Below are positions 1 through 12,163 of a stretch of DNA of 64,000 nt, in pieces. The stretch is from Hesseltinella vesiculosa (taxonomy: Eukaryota; Mucoromycota; Mucoromycetes; Mucorales; Cunninghamellaceae). Location of the stretch: the NCBI GenBank assembly GCA_002104935.1, contig MCGT01000011.1, positions 186,001 through 250,000 of the forward strand, read 5' to 3'. The notes under the pieces were generated by a model, which was not told the DNA's origin, made no database searches, and saw nothing but the letters and a program-made list of their open reading frames with translations. Within the stretch, counting starts at the first letter, position 1; the number at the start of each line of letters is the position of its first letter. Both the position numbers and the translations under genes were made by a program.

Positions 1-470
1 TTTTTCAAAATGAAAAGTAAAAAAAAAATTGGCTGTCAGATTCAACCCCCGCTTTCTACCTTCGATCCCTGGCTTGTACTGACGTGAAGCTACCATTTGT
101 GTTTCCTCGAATGTTTATTATCTTCAAGCAATCGCGAAAGAGCTTTGATACAACTCATTCTAATCAATTATTGATAAATGTGATTTGCCCTTTGGTATTA
201 TTTTGAAACAGAAATTCCTACCAACCGGAAACATGAGTGCGTTGGTCTCCTGGCTGGCTGAAATTGGTAAACGCTGACGTTCGCTGTCCATCAACAGCTC
301 AGAGTCGTACACGCATGTTTTGCCACTTCAAATTGCCCCTGGAGAAAACGGATTGCTCTTCCGAGCAGCCCCGTTGCCATGGCAGCGGGATCACAGAAAT
401 GCCCCTGAACTAGATTGACGAGTAGGTGTTTTTTTAATGTGGAACATGAGGAATAAATACTAGAATGAGA
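1..470. repeat. Partial dispersed-repeat copy and intergenic DNA
   Basis: The first ~100 bases, starting TTTTTCAAAATGAAAAG, resemble one half of the dispersed repeat family also seen near 11.6 and 49.8 kb: the same A/T hinge followed by a segment containing TGGCTTGT. The rest of the stretch shows no convincing exon. It is the 3' flank of the minus-strand 7TM gene that ends at 501. The repeat assignment is by eye and the copy is diverged. Confidence 0.35.
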
Positions 471-500
471 CAAAAAATAATAAAAAAAATGTAGGACTGT

Positions 501-2059
501 TTACACTTTGGAATTCAATTCAGTCAACACGACAACTTCTTGATGTTGCTTGATTTCCAATTTGATAGGCTTGTCACTGCTACTTTGCTGGGGCAGGATG
601 CGTTCCATGAACTGGGTTTCGGCTGGGTGGGCTGTGACCCAATGAATGACAATACAGACAATTGTGACGTCCTGGAAAAAAAAAGGTAAAGGTGAGCATG
701 CTGGATTGTAGCACAATTTTGCTTTTCTCTTTACCAAAGAGGTGACACAGGTCAAAATCAGACCGCGCAAGCCATCTTGATAAGCGATGCTGAGGGCATA
801 TTTAAGGCCAGAGGTGACAAGGGCGACCAGGCCGATGATCATGTTGCGTTGGCTGGTGATGGAGATGGACATGGCGTGCTGTGAGGCCTGTTGATCTTGA
901 GTGGGGTAATAATAAGCTTTGGCGAACATAGCGGTGAACATGAGGATGATGACGGTTTCGTAGGCCATGGCGGTGATTGAGGCGGGCCATTTGTAACCTA
1001 TCCAACAATGATATGGCGCGGCCTCGGCCACGTAGACCACGCGATAATAAATCATCAGCACAATAATGCCAACGTAAGGAATCAAGGCAATGATATTAAA
1101 ATTATACAGGAAAGAACGCAATCGGCTGGTTTTTGTCATCGAAGTCAGGTACAGCTAAAAAAAAAAAAAGATTGCATGAGTGTGCATGTCGGAAATGCAA
1201 GCCTTGAAAATTTTCTCGACACTAACCTTTTCGGTCCAATACAAATAAAGGAGAATTTTGGTGACGGTATAAATCAAGGACATGTTGAAGAAGGAGAAGG
1301 AACAAGATACAGTGTTACCATTGTTGGTACTGGTCAACATGCAGCCAATCAAAGTAATGATCCAGGATAATGTGTAAAGTAAAAGCAACAGGGTGCGGAT
1401 ATAGTAAAATTTGTTGTCATAGCTTGTCAATTTGCGACCAAACAACGTGGAAATGATGGATATACATGCCACGCTACAAGCCTCTGCAAGGATTTCGTAC
1501 TCGTCGGGTGAATACATCTGTTTTTAATATAAAGAAGGGGAAGGGTATGAAAAGAAGGGATGAAAAATAAAAAGAGAGCGCAAATCAAGCGCTGCTTTGG
1601 GTATTTTATATATGAGAAAAAAAAAGAAGGAAAAAAAGGAGAAACCAACTTCAACCTGGTCACCTTGCTCATTTTGCTTTTTTTTAAGGTTTTCCACTCA
1701 GCTTGAATTAGCTCTCGCAACCGTTGGCGAAACCTTGTTTATTTTTTTCGAGGTCCACCGATTTTGACAGTCCAAACCACTGTCTCCAAGTGGAGGCTTT
1801 TTTTTAATTTTATCCAACGTCATAAACTATCAGCCAAGTTCTGCTTTATCCATTTTATTTTTACTTCCGTCGATTTGTTATGGACCCGGTCTTTGGACTG
1901 ATTAGTGAATTCGTTGTTATTTTTTTTTTTGTGATACGAGGTCAAGGCTATTCTTTGACGTGATTCGCTTTTATCCACCTTCGTCGTAACACAGATTTTC
2001 TAAAAACTAACCTGATCGACAATCAAGAAAAACAGGAGCCAGACCAACATTGAGTTCAT
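501..2059 (-). CDS. Seven-transmembrane protein, possible GPCR-like receptor
   Basis: Four exons on the minus strand, join 2059-2012, 1517-1227, 1154-735 and 671-501, give 309 aa. All introns are GT-AG and in phase. About seven hydrophobic helices are visible: one in exon 1 (MLVWLLFFLIVDQ), two in exon 2, three or four in exon 3 and one in exon 4, with a short polar C-terminal tail. This topology fits a GPCR-like or other 7TM protein, but I recognise no diagnostic family motif, so ligand and signalling partner are unknown. The reading frame stays open upstream of the chosen ATG, adding a hydrophobic stretch, until a TGA near 2130, so an extra upstream exon is possible. The gene is divergent from the Timeless gene, with ~210 bp between the starts. 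Confidence 0.6.
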
Positions 2060-2271
2060 GAGAATCGCCAAAGATAGCAAATGATCCAAAAAATTTGCGA
2101 CGTTTGGGAAGAAATCACTTTGCCCACGCTTTTGCCATCATCCAAAAGTAGCCTGGTTTTTGAAATCCCGACGGGAAAAAAAAACACACACCACGCGCCA
2201 CGCTCATATTTTTTTTTCTTCTCAACACGCTTTCCTTTTCTTTGTATTGATTTTGCTTGCATTCTCTCGTC
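2060..2271. promoter_or_regulatory. Shared bidirectional promoter region
   Basis: About 210 bp separate the divergent starts of the 7TM gene (-) and the Timeless-like gene (+). The stretch contains T-rich runs and no convincing exon. It probably holds both promoters; no specific binding site is recognised. Confidence 0.4.
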
Positions 2272-5200
2272 ATGGAAGTCGATGAAGAGTATCAAGGACA
2301 AGAACACACACGGAATTTAATACTCTCGACATGTACAGCTCTGGGTGGCTTCGAAGATCGAGTGCAGCCCAATGGTGTCGTCGAAAAAGTGTACTTGGTT
2401 GGCGACGAAGCTCTACGTAAAATGAAACAGCACACCTAGCTTTGATCCTCGCTAATCTATCGCATCTATCTTCGCTTTTGAATAGCTTGTTTAAAGGATT
2501 TAAAACGAATCATTCGTGTCGATGAAGTGTTAGCTCGCGATGTCTTGATTGGTCTTAATGTGCTTGAATCTGATCTGATTCCAATCGTCTTGAACCAAGA
2601 CAGGCTTGGAACGGCTACTGGTGAACGATTTGTGCTGGCATGTTGTACGCAAATATATGATATCATGATCGCAATCGATAATAACCCTCTTTTTATTCTC
2701 TTTGTAATTTATTATTTTTGAATGGACAGTGGAAATCATCGTTCCCATGACCTGGCCATTGCCAAAGGTGCTTGAGCCTGACTTGAATCCCAATCTGGTC
2801 TTAGCCTACCGCAAAATGAAGCACCAACTTTTGGAGAAAGGAATTTTTGAAGCAGCACTGAGGATTTGCGCCAAGTCATTGAAGATCCCTCTCAGGTAAC
2901 AAGCCAAGGAGGACACAACCCATGGCGACTGACACTGTGTTTTTTCTTTAATGATAGGGAACGATCCGGTCGCGACGAAGCCATTATTCGATTGACACTT
3001 TATTTCTGGAGAAACCTGACGGCTATTCCCGATCCCCTGGCTACTGAAATTGCAGCAAACGACCTGGTCTTTGAATCATCCCTCCAGGTAACCAATGTGG
3101 TGGAGTCTCACAGTAGCCAGAAGAGACCCCAAGGAACCTCACGATTCTTTTTTTTTTTTTTTTTTTTTTTTTTTGCACAGGAACTTTTGTTTTCACGTTT
3201 ATTTGAATCAAACGCGCTGGAGCTGATCTTGACGATTGCCTCGAACGCCGGCGTCACCGACTCAGCCGAGTGGAACCCTGTCGTCTTGGAGATCCTTTTT
3301 TATCTGCTGGAATATACCGAGCCCAAAGCTGTGTTCAAAGCCAACGCCAGTGCACAGGTAACAAGCAGTAAAATATAAGAAGCGATGATCCTGACAATAG
3401 CTTTTTTTTTTTTTCGTCGGCCCCTCTTAGGTCACAAGTGAACTCGCCAGCAGGCTGTCAACGTTGATGTCGTCCGAGCACCAGAACAAAAAATTCAAGT
3501 CAGACACACCTGCGTCAAGACACAACCGATTCGGCGGAAGCTACGTGGTCCAAGGATGGGTAAGGGAAAGGTTAAACGTCTCACACAATGCGCTAACTTC
3601 TCGGCGTCAAATCATTTCTTTCAACTTAAAAGGATGGAAAGAAACATGTGTCTATGAAACAGCAAGCGGGCTATGCAAGTTTGGATTCGCTTTTCAACAA
3701 CCAAAAGAAGAATAGGGCAGGGGTCAAGCGCAAACAGATGGTAAAATGATAATTCCGCACACATCGTTGACTTGGCCTGACCATCTCTTTTTTCCTATCA
3801 AGGATGACAATATACGTTCTGGATTCAAAAGCAACCAGTCACTTGTCTACCTTCGGCAATTCTCCCAGAGCTTTATGGAATCCTGCTTCAACAGTAAGCC
3901 GAAACTTGAGCCCTGAAAAAGGAAGGCTTACCAAGCTCTCTCTTATTTAATCCTATTTTGCCTAGCATTTTACACATCGATCTTCAAATCCATGCAACGA
4001 GAAGACAAGGCCTTGGTCGAAGCCGATTATGCTCGTCATTACTTCACTCAGCGATGGTTCCTCGAGTTTGTGACTTACGAAATCCATGCAGCAAGAGCTG
4101 CGCAACACGAACGTGAAAAGGAAAGGCATCAAAAAGAAAGCGATACGCTGATCTTGCCGGCACGACCTCCACCAACCGATGCTGATAACAGCGATGACAC
4201 CTCGCCTTCTGCAGATGTTCATCCTGCCCCCTCCGCTGACATTCAACCCTCTGTAGAAGAACCTCTTGCCTTTGACTATGATTTGGTCGCTAATACCATC
4301 GACCTAACTGTGTTTGGCGCATGCATGCGCCGTATTCGTACCTGCATAGAAGATAAGGTAAAAAAAAAAAAAAAAGAGAGAGAGAGAGAGAAAATAGTGA
4401 AGGCTGCTCAAAGACATCAACATTGATTTACTTATCGCTTCTTCTTCTTAATCTTCATAGCGTTGGTTTGACGTGAAGGTTGCTGCAGACTGTCTGCGAC
4501 AAATGGTAATTCACAGGAAAGGAGGCGAGGACACACGCCGTTATTCCGACCCACTCACTTTCCTCTCCTCAATCTCTAGCTGGTGATCGTTAGTGGCATG
4601 GCCAATACATCGACACCTGAATACCAAGAAGTATCCGACTATATCCAAAGTAACCTGTATCATGAACAATCCACTCTAGACATTTTCCCCGATCTGATCC
4701 GTACCTACAAGGACCAGTCGCTGAGGTAATTTTCTCGTGCCAATTTGAACCCACCACCGACCGATACTCAACTCTCAACGCGACACTGCGACTTTTGCTT
4801 TTACTACTTCCAGCTATCTAGACTCCGTGATTCAACTTGTCCATGTCATACTCAAGCTGCTTGAACGGTACTGCAAGAAAGAAAAGGTTCTATTTGTACG
4901 AAAGAAACGGAAAGCCAAAGGTAATCACTCTCAGGAATAGCAATGTCATACTCACCTTCCTATTGACTCTAGCCAAAAAGACCGGCGACACACAGGAACA
5001 GGATGGTCTCGATAATAGTGAAGATGAGGAACGAGAACAGCAAATGGCCAGTCATGAACATGCCTTTGCCTTTGAACAATTTGAAAAGGTGAAAAGAAAA
5101 AATCACACAAATGCAAGCCCTCTCACTTTCCATCTGTCCCATGCAGCGATTTGTAAACTACGATTGTGTACAAGTGTGCTGTCAACTACTGGAACACTAT

Positions 5201-5611
5201 CAAACGTTGGAGGCTGACTCTTTACACTGTATCACGAGTATCTTCCATCGGCTGATGGTCAAGAAGAAAGCTGAGCATTTATTTTGGAAGGTATGTGGCC
5301 TTTCTAAACTCATGAAGAACAGAAAACTCACCCAAACGCCTTTCCTGCCTCCCCCCCCCCCCTCTTCACAGATACCAACATTGGAGTTGTTTAATCGTAT
5401 CTTGCAAGATCGCACCAAACTACCGAAATCCGCAGCCCTGACTAATCTGTATCAATTTATAACCTTTGTCACTCGCCAATTCTTCAAAAAAGCTGACGCC
5501 TATCCATTGCTCTTTGTTGAGACCTTTTTCAAAGTGGAACCTTGTCGCTTGCCCACGCCAGTAGTTAAGCCCTCCCTCACGTATGACGATAACACCCTCA
5601 ATTCTACCTAA
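2272..5611 (+). CDS. tof1: Timeless/Tof1/Swi1 replication fork-protection protein
   Basis: Fifteen exons can be joined in phase: 2272-2416, 2486-2644, 2730-2895, 2958-3087, 3181-3357, 3431-3559, 3633-3740, 3803-3893, 3966-4357, 4461-4505, 4580-4725, 4814-4920, 4973-5088, 5147-5290 and 5372-5611, giving 764 aa. The N-terminus carries Timeless-domain hallmarks: ALGGFEDRVQPNGVVEKVY, a CLKDLKRIIRVDE segment and IVPMTWPLPKVLEPDLNP. A later block with RHYFTQRWFLEFVTYEI matches the second conserved part of the family. Family members travel with the fork, bind the Tipin/Csm3/Swi3 partner and mediate S-phase checkpoint signalling. The protein is shorter than the usual ~1000 aa. An alternative small intron at 5581-5620 would bypass the TAA and add a short tail, so the 3' end is uncertain. 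Confidence 0.88.
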
Positions 5612-6480
5612 TCCTTTTAGTGTTGATAAAATTGATGTCTTTGCCGTCATATCACCCTGCCGTATTTTGCTAATATTTTTTCAAAAAAAAAAAATCATAG
5701 TGGTGGTCGGGCTTCCAAATATTTAGCTCCTTTGTCAAAGAATCCAATTTTGTTCATTTGATCTTGATTTCTTCGCCAAGGAGAAAACACTACATTCGAA
5801 ATATTTCTATAATACAAATATGTCAACACTATCACCTTCCTTCCGAGAAGCATTACTTGCCTCGTTTACTACATTCCGAGCCTCATTTGACCCGCCAGCC
5901 GAAGAATCAACCGAGCCACGCCAGCCATGATGTTCAAAATTGTCCTCGCCAGTTGGTCGTCCCGTTGTAAGCCTCATTGGATCTGTGCTCTCCTCGACAG
6001 CGGATGAAAATGTAACTGCCTGGAGAAACCATGTGGTAGAAAACTTCCAAGGGTCTGCGACTGAGCTGTGGGACCCTCAGCAGGCTCAGGGCGTTGTCTG
6101 TTGTTGTTCATTGGGCGGGATGACATGGTGGCGGTGTCGTGGTTATCACGGGCCGTGTCTTGAGCATGACTTTGGCCAACAGAGATTGCTAAGCAAGCAT
6201 TTGGGTCGAGACCAGATATGGAGACCATTGGCTGGATTGCGTTGATGGCACCTGATTGTCCAAAGGATTATGACAAATTGCTGGCGCCAGCAATGGCAAT
6301 TGTATATGCTGGCCGATCTGTGGGCGTTGCAGTGGCCAAGGCCCTGCCAGCCTCAGGGGGCCAGCTCAGTGGTAATGCTGGGATAGCATGGCATCGGTTT
6401 TCAGGCGTTACAGGGCGACGGGTGTCGCTAGGCTCGATCTCCATGGCATCATTCTCGGTGTCCACACGAAAAGGAGCCAT
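5612..6480. other. Intergenic DNA with decayed open frames
   Basis: This lies between the Timeless 3' end and the Fanzor relic. Two overlapping minus-strand frames (about 6268-6480 and 5974-6228) and plus-strand frames are open and Pro/Ala-rich. None has splice sites or recognisable motifs that make a convincing gene. GC content is higher than the flanking A/T-rich DNA, so an old coding sequence or transposon remnant is plausible. Confidence 0.3.
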
Positions 6481-6494
6481 CCTATTGACAGAAG

Positions 6495-6645
6495 GAGAGC
6501 TGTACTTTGCCCGCCTGACAAGAGTATGTTCACCATTTCACTGTCCATTTTTTGTCGCCCATGGTAATTCAGAAAGCGTAACTTGGGTAAGAGGTTGCCA
6601 TAGAAAGTCGTTAGGTCTTTCTTCAACGCCAGGCTTACAGACTCC
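6495..6645 (-). pseudogene. Fanzor-like relic fragment
   Basis: The minus-strand translation contains FYGNLLPKLRFLNYHG followed by Q...V.I...GG. It aligns with FYGQDIQQLRFLNYRG and Q...V.I...GG in the large Fanzor gene at 57.7-61.0 kb. After the GG the frame shifts and a KYSS continuation, like KYGS in the full gene, appears in another frame. Neither the RuvC nor the zinc-ribbon part is found beside it. This is therefore a short decayed fragment of the same protein family, not a gene. The match is from inspection only. Confidence 0.55.
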
Positions 6646-6833
6646 ATTTTTTTTTCTGGGTTCAGTCAGTCTCCTTTCATTGCAATAATTTTTATGTGTT
6701 TTTGTCGCCTTTGGAGCGTAAACGCTCTCCATAGTTAATTTATGGATAATATGCAGCTGGAAAATGAATGGATGAGTGGTATAGAAAACGAGATACATGT
6801 AGATATATAAACAAAGAGATAAAAGGAAATTCA

Positions 6834-9800
6834 TCAGGAAAGAGCTTCCAAGGAGCTGCAGACAACATCCATTTCGGAAGCTAAAGCAGTATCACCCAGA
6901 CTATATACCTGAATGGAGATGAGGTCAGAAATAAAAATCTTGTCCAGCCTTTCCCCTGTATTTTTTTCACGCTTCCTTACCATGGGGATAGAGGATTCTA
7001 ATATAAAAGTTGCTTTGTCCTTTTCCTTCAGGGTGATATAGGCTTGCGCCAGTTTGATGGCCGCCCAGTAGTAGTTTCGAGCATTAAAGTTTTTTTTGGC
7101 AAGATCCATGGCAGCCTCGAGGGTCACAATTGCTCGTTTGGTTTGACCATGTTTCTAGCAAGGTTAAAATGAATCGTCAATATCGCCTGAACAAGTAATC
7201 AACCTCACACTCTTGTTATTTGAAGAAAGTTCTTACCAAGAAAATCTGGCTCAGCAAGATCAAGCACTTTGTGTGATGAGCATGGTCGTCCTCGGTCAAT
7301 TCGAGTAATCCTTGCAGTATTTCAAAGGCCTGTTATTAAAGTAAACGAGAGCTGTTAGCTTGGTGACTCGAAACAGAAGTAAATAAGATCAGAAGGACAT
7401 CCACAACTTACAACATGATCCATGTCCTGCTTCAGTTGCTTTTCGGCAAACCGGATCTGGGTATCTATGCTTTGGTGGTCTTGCTGGCCTTGAAGGTACG
7501 TCATTTGCTCTATCTGACGGTTCAAGTACACTTGCTCTTTATCTAAAGGCAGGCCACTTTGACGTAAAATAAAAAATAAAAAATAAGCACAGACTAGACA
7601 CGCTCGTGCTCTTAAAAACGATATTACCTGTCATCCGTGTATCGCTTCATACACACTTGAGAAAGCTTGACAGCTGCCCTGGCATCATCTGCAAACTTTT
7701 TGCTATACTCCTCCACAAGAGCATTCGCTTCAACGTTTAAACCAGCATCGATACACTACATTTTATGGCAGACGTCAGCACCAGATATATCCCGTCTACA
7801 TTTCTTACCGAATCTATGGTTTGGAGATAGGCATGTTCGAGATCATCCATAGTAGCAGGCTCATTTTCAAGGGCCATTTTGTTGTAAGTGTCGGCAAGAA
7901 GGTGGCTGCCATACTGCTGCCAAGCGTTGGCCATGGTGGAGAAATGAGGTACTGCAACATAATCAATGTTCTTCAGGTATGCCAGGATGCCGCATTGATA
8001 TAACTTCTCAAAAACCTTGATAGGATGTTTGCCCTGTAGTTTTTAAAAGAAAGGCTGAGATACACTTGCATTTGGTGGGTGATTTTTAATCTTACTGATT
8101 TCAGCATATCCTGAATACGCTGGATCTGATGCATGGTTTTCAGATACGTGGTGTTCTTCAAGCCATCGTCTTCATTTTTGTCGGATTCAGTGGTGACATC
8201 ATCATAGACTTTGCCTTTTAAAAATGATATCCAGCTTGAAATCACATAAAAGAGGAAATCAGGGTCCTTTTTCTGCTAGAGTAGCACCGGCCCCTTACCT
8301 CTGCACTTCATTGAGGCATTCGCGATCTTGATGCTCACGAGCTACAATGGAGGCTTCATCAAAGGCCATCAATGCCCGTTGGGTATGCTTGAACTTGGCT
8401 TCTAGGATGCCTAGACTTAAAAGAGCATACTGGTACATTGGCCTGGCGGCGAGTATAGAGAAAAGGAAAATATGAGCGCCAGCTGTGGTCACTTGGTACT
8501 TACGTTTCTCGGTGATGGAAGCAATAATCGTAAAACTGATGTAGATTTTCAACCGCTCCTTCATATTCGTAGGTTCGTATATGGTTCAAAAATCTACAGA
8601 AAAGGTGTGGTCAGTCCATTACGATCGTCACCCCATACCCTCGAATTCTCTTTTTTTTTTTTCCTTACCGCACTTGGTAAATCTTGCCAAGGTCAGGAGC
8701 GTGTTTTTGTAAAAAATCCAAATAGCGATCAAGTGTCGTAGGCGATACGTTGGTTGTGCCTGTGCGTTCCATGTTTTCGGCCTGCTGCGTGAGGAATTTG
8801 TCGACTTGGTCATCCGATATCCAGCCTTTAAATATTGACGGATGAGAGCCCGATTTTCGCATTGTAGGTACTTCCACCGCTTGCCCTCGTCGATCTTACC
8901 GTCTAATCTATACGTTTCATCAAGTCCAATGGGGTCGACAGACAAGTACACGGTCTTGATATCCTCATCCATAGCATCTTCTTGTTTCGGTACCAACTGC
9001 TTGTTCTTGGCTTTGCCAGTGATGTAGCCTCGGAAGATCTCAAAGAGTTCGGCTTTGCGCTGCGTTGAGTACCTCAAGAACTCCACCCGGCATCGTCTTG
9101 CAAACAGACCAAACAAACTATTGGCTTCCTACAGATGCGCGAGAAAGCCCATGAAAAATAAATGGTTAGCCAACTTGGCATCTCTCATTGGCTGATCCGT
9201 CGCTTACCAATACGGTGTAATCACCGTTGCCACCGCCATCCTAGATAAAGAAAGGCAATCGTTAAGTCCACTGGAAGACAGTTCACAGTTGCCCATGTGC
9301 ACAAGAACTGTACCTCTTCGTTGAGATCTAAAATGTTGCTAAGAGCTTTTTTTGCGTAAGAAAAAAAAAAAAAAAAGGTTAGCCAACGGCCGGGGATAGG
9401 AACGCGTAGCAGGGCAGCTTGCTTACATGTCATGAACTGGAATAGATTATCTGGGTATTTCATGCGTGCCAACTGGAAAGTCGAACGTTAATCTGGAAGG
9501 CGGAAGAAGGACTATGGTTTATACATACCTTGCTGCGAATGGAATCGACGAGTGCCATGTTTTGAGGTGGTTGATCAAACTCTTCAAACTTGGCAAGGAT
9601 ATCTTTGAATTCAGGTTCGATATAGGACTCTTTTGATCTCTAGGACGCACCATGAATATAAGCGCTTCCATGAGTGTTCCATCGATCATGTTTTCCATGT
9701 TCTTTTTTGACTTACCAACACGCATTCCACAAGATACTTGACGGCATGGGGGATGGTTGTTGTCGAGAACATTTGAAAGTGGCAGAACTCATAAATCAAA

Positions 9801-9886
9801 AATAGAAGCACCAGCTTAAAGGGTGTAATAAATGGAGTACGTATGATCAATGGCGTTCGCGCTGGTCCTGAGAAAAAATCATCCAT
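6834..9886 (-). CDS. apc5: Anaphase-promoting complex subunit 5
   Basis: Sixteen minus-strand exons join in phase (9886-9716, 9639-9529, 9472-9427, 9345-9314, 9240-9208, 9128-8900, 8825-8669, 8593-8504, 8442-8299, 8234-8096, 8033-7809, 7755-7628, 7556-7412, 7329-7237, 7154-6981, 6908-6834) for 663 aa. The N-terminus reads TPFITPFKLVLLFLIYEF, like the start of APC5. Further landmarks are LFGLFARRCRVEFLR, a DKFLTQQAENM block before the TPR region, YALLSLGILEAKFKHTQRA and C-terminal TPR-like helices (NYYWAAIKLAQAYITLKEK). APC5 is a scaffold subunit of the APC/C ubiquitin ligase that triggers anaphase. Length is close to the animal protein (~755 aa). The E4 acceptor follows an A-run and is the weakest splice call. 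Pieces of this gene recur at 50.1 and 53.7 kb. Confidence 0.85.
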
Positions 9887-9929
9887 GTTGAAGTGCAGAA
9901 ACGAAGTAAAAGAAAAATAAATGTCTTTA

Positions 9930-9937
9930 TTCGTTCA

Positions 9938-9973
<36 letters not shown>

Positions 9974-10095
9974 GAACGCTGCACAGAACTTTTGAGTGAT
10001 TAGACGTGAAATTATCAGTGAATGCGCAAATGCGTAAATGATGATGGTGCTGAAAAAGGCAGCTCGATTGGTGAAGGTTGATTAGCCAGCTTTTC
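9930..10095. repeat. Dispersed repeat family, copy 1
   Basis: A poly-A tract is followed by a conserved block: GCTGCACAGAAC, TTTTGAGTGATTAG, AAATGATGATGGTGCTGA and GGTGAAGGTTGATTAGCC. The same ordered block occurs near 11.7, 40.7 (inverted), 45.5, 49.7 (inverted) and, weakly, 61.5 kb. It contains no ORF and sits directly between the APC5 start and a truncated nuclease-gene copy. It is probably a non-autonomous transposon of unknown class. Confidence 0.6.
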
Positions 10096-10119
10096 TACAG
10101 CTTCGTTTGTTAATCATAT

Positions 10120-11060
10120 TTTTTTTTGCTGCCACGTTCTTACCAACAAGGTCAATGGCAGCCACAGTACGCAGGGTTTCACGTCTGGGATCCAAGGCGC
10201 ACAGAAAAGAAAGGATAGAGGCATTGGTGCGTAGGTTCTTACATTGCTGGGCTATCACCAAGGCTGGACCAACGGACGCTTTCTTGACTTCAATGCTGCT
10301 AAGTTCCACAGCATCATTGCTGCAAGATTTCAGTAGCACGTCTATCTTGCGCCCGATGCTTGCTGCCGCATTACCGACACCATGAACAGTGCTGTTGAAA
10401 ATCTGCGTGGTTTTTGTGCAGCTGCTCGTTGTTTCGCCTCTGAAAAAAATAAGGAAGAATGGATGACTTGATGAAGAATCACCCCACTTTGTATTCCTCT
10501 TACTCTGCAAGCTTGATCTTCGTACCGCGGAATACATGATCGAGGATGGTAGCAAAGCGACGTTGTACTGTAGCTTCGTTTTCGCCGGAAGAGTAGGTGT
10601 CCAAGCAATCAAGGCTACATAAATCAAACTGTTAAAAAAAATCAGGCGGAGCAATCTCCTTACAGATACTCAACAATCTTGAGCACACGGTATTGCTTGG
10701 CATCGAACTAGCTTGCTGACAAAAAAGGCTTCTGCAGTTCATGTACTAACAGCAAACATTCACCCACTGTCGCATCATTGTCACTATGAATGAATCAAAT
10801 AAAAATTGTAAATCGCTTCTCAATCCCTTCGTCTGAGCATTGTTCTAGATTTACATTGCTGTCGTGATGCGAGAAAATAAAGCCGTCGAATCATTGCTGA
10901 TACCATGCTTCAAGAAGCGCGCCACCACTAAGTCCATCCGTTCTTGGTAATTGATGGATTTGATATAAGGTCTAACACGCGAAAACTGGCACTGATTCAT
11001 CGTGTTGACGATGCCTGACAGGCAGAGTCTGGATTGCCTTGATATTAATTTAAAAAAACC
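10120..11060 (-). pseudogene. Truncated copy of the PD-(D/E)XK-like nuclease gene
   Basis: On the minus strand this repeats, with introns, the part of the 36.9-39.5 kb gene that starts at the LCLSGIVNTM exon and ends at the intron after AAIDLVG. The GRKIDVLLK and SSIEVKK motifs are intact. The upstream exons and the last two exons are missing. The 3' break falls inside an intron A-tract and runs into a dispersed-repeat copy. Because introns are kept, it arose by DNA duplication and not by retroposition. A short lysine-rich frame upstream (11160-11280) may be a further remnant. Confidence 0.7.
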
Positions 11061-11559
11061 GAGGCCTTGTCGTGTGTGCTAAAACGAATATACGCGCACC
11101 TAATAAATACAATCATAGATGCATCAGTGGGGTACTTAAATAAATGCTGCAATTTACGTCTGTTCTATTTTTTGGCAACATGTAGCATCCCTACTGGATT
11201 TGCATGCTGCTCGATCAACTTGTAAATTTCTGCATCGGTTTTTTTGTTCAAGCTCATTTGCAATGAGCAGGACTTGACCGTATCGTCGGCAGTAACGAGG
11301 AATGGTAGCGGATGATGTCATTATGAATAGGTGTAGAGAAAAAAGTAAAAACTAATTGTGGAATAGAGAGAGTCTGGACTGAGTAGCTATCTCACCAACA
11401 GCATCGTTCATTTCCTTGACGGTTTCCCCAATGGAGGCCTAGAATTTGGATTTCAAGGCTTCAGGAAGAGAGTTGAAGACTGTGCCTTTTAAAGTGTTGA
11501 CCATTAGGATAGGGGGGGGGGAATGAAAGTTAAGACAGTGATAAAAAAAGGTGGCTCAA

Positions 11560-11885
11560 ACAAGTGGAAAGAAAAAAGCCAAGAATCGATAGCTCTGCAC
11601 GGAGACTGAAATATGGCCATCCGTTTTTTTTTTTTTCAAAATGAAAAAAAAAAGCAAGCGTTGTGCAGCATTTTTGAGTGATTGGATACTAGTGGAATTT
11701 TGTAACGATACGCAAATACATGAATTATGATGGTACTGAGAAAAGCAGCTCGTTTGGTGAAGGTTGATCAGCCAACTTTTCATCATCTTCGTTTGACATT
11801 TCCGATCCCTCAGCTAAAAAAAGTGAAAAATCGGCCATTTTCGTCAGGGAGCCCCCAGGCCATCAGATCACCTTGGCTTGCCAGC
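11560..11885. repeat. Dispersed repeat family, copy 2
   Basis: This is a fuller copy with two halves around a T-run and the hinge TTTTCAAAATGAAAA. One half contains CCAAGAATC and CTGCACGGAG; the other has GTGCAGCATTTTTGAG, ATTATGATGGTACTGAG, GGTGAAGGTTGATCAGCC and CATCAGATCA. The copy at 49.66-50.07 kb has the same order on the opposite strand. No ORF of its own is seen. Confidence 0.65.
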
Positions 11886-12163
11886 CAAAAAACATATTCA
11901 AATTCCGCTATTGGTTGAACTGTGTGCATGCAATTTCTGCCGTCATCTCTCTGGCAAAATCCATTGTAATGATCAAAAACGTGCTCAGATTCATCTAATT
12001 TACCTCGAGGAAAGTCCACAGCCAATTGCATAGCATTGGAAAATCGATGAAAGATCTGGAGAAGGCATGGACTTTTTTTCAGTGTAGCCTCAATCCTCAC
12101 TTGCTTGCGAGGGATTCGGGGTTTTATTTATGCAGGGTTGATGTAGGGTATGCTTAATTAATA

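Noticed and set aside
5974..6228. Minus-strand SGLDPNACLAISVG as a Fanzor RuvC-I motif
   Set aside because: It resembles GIDPG but lies downstream, not upstream, of the RFLNY block and has no supporting context, so chance is likelier.
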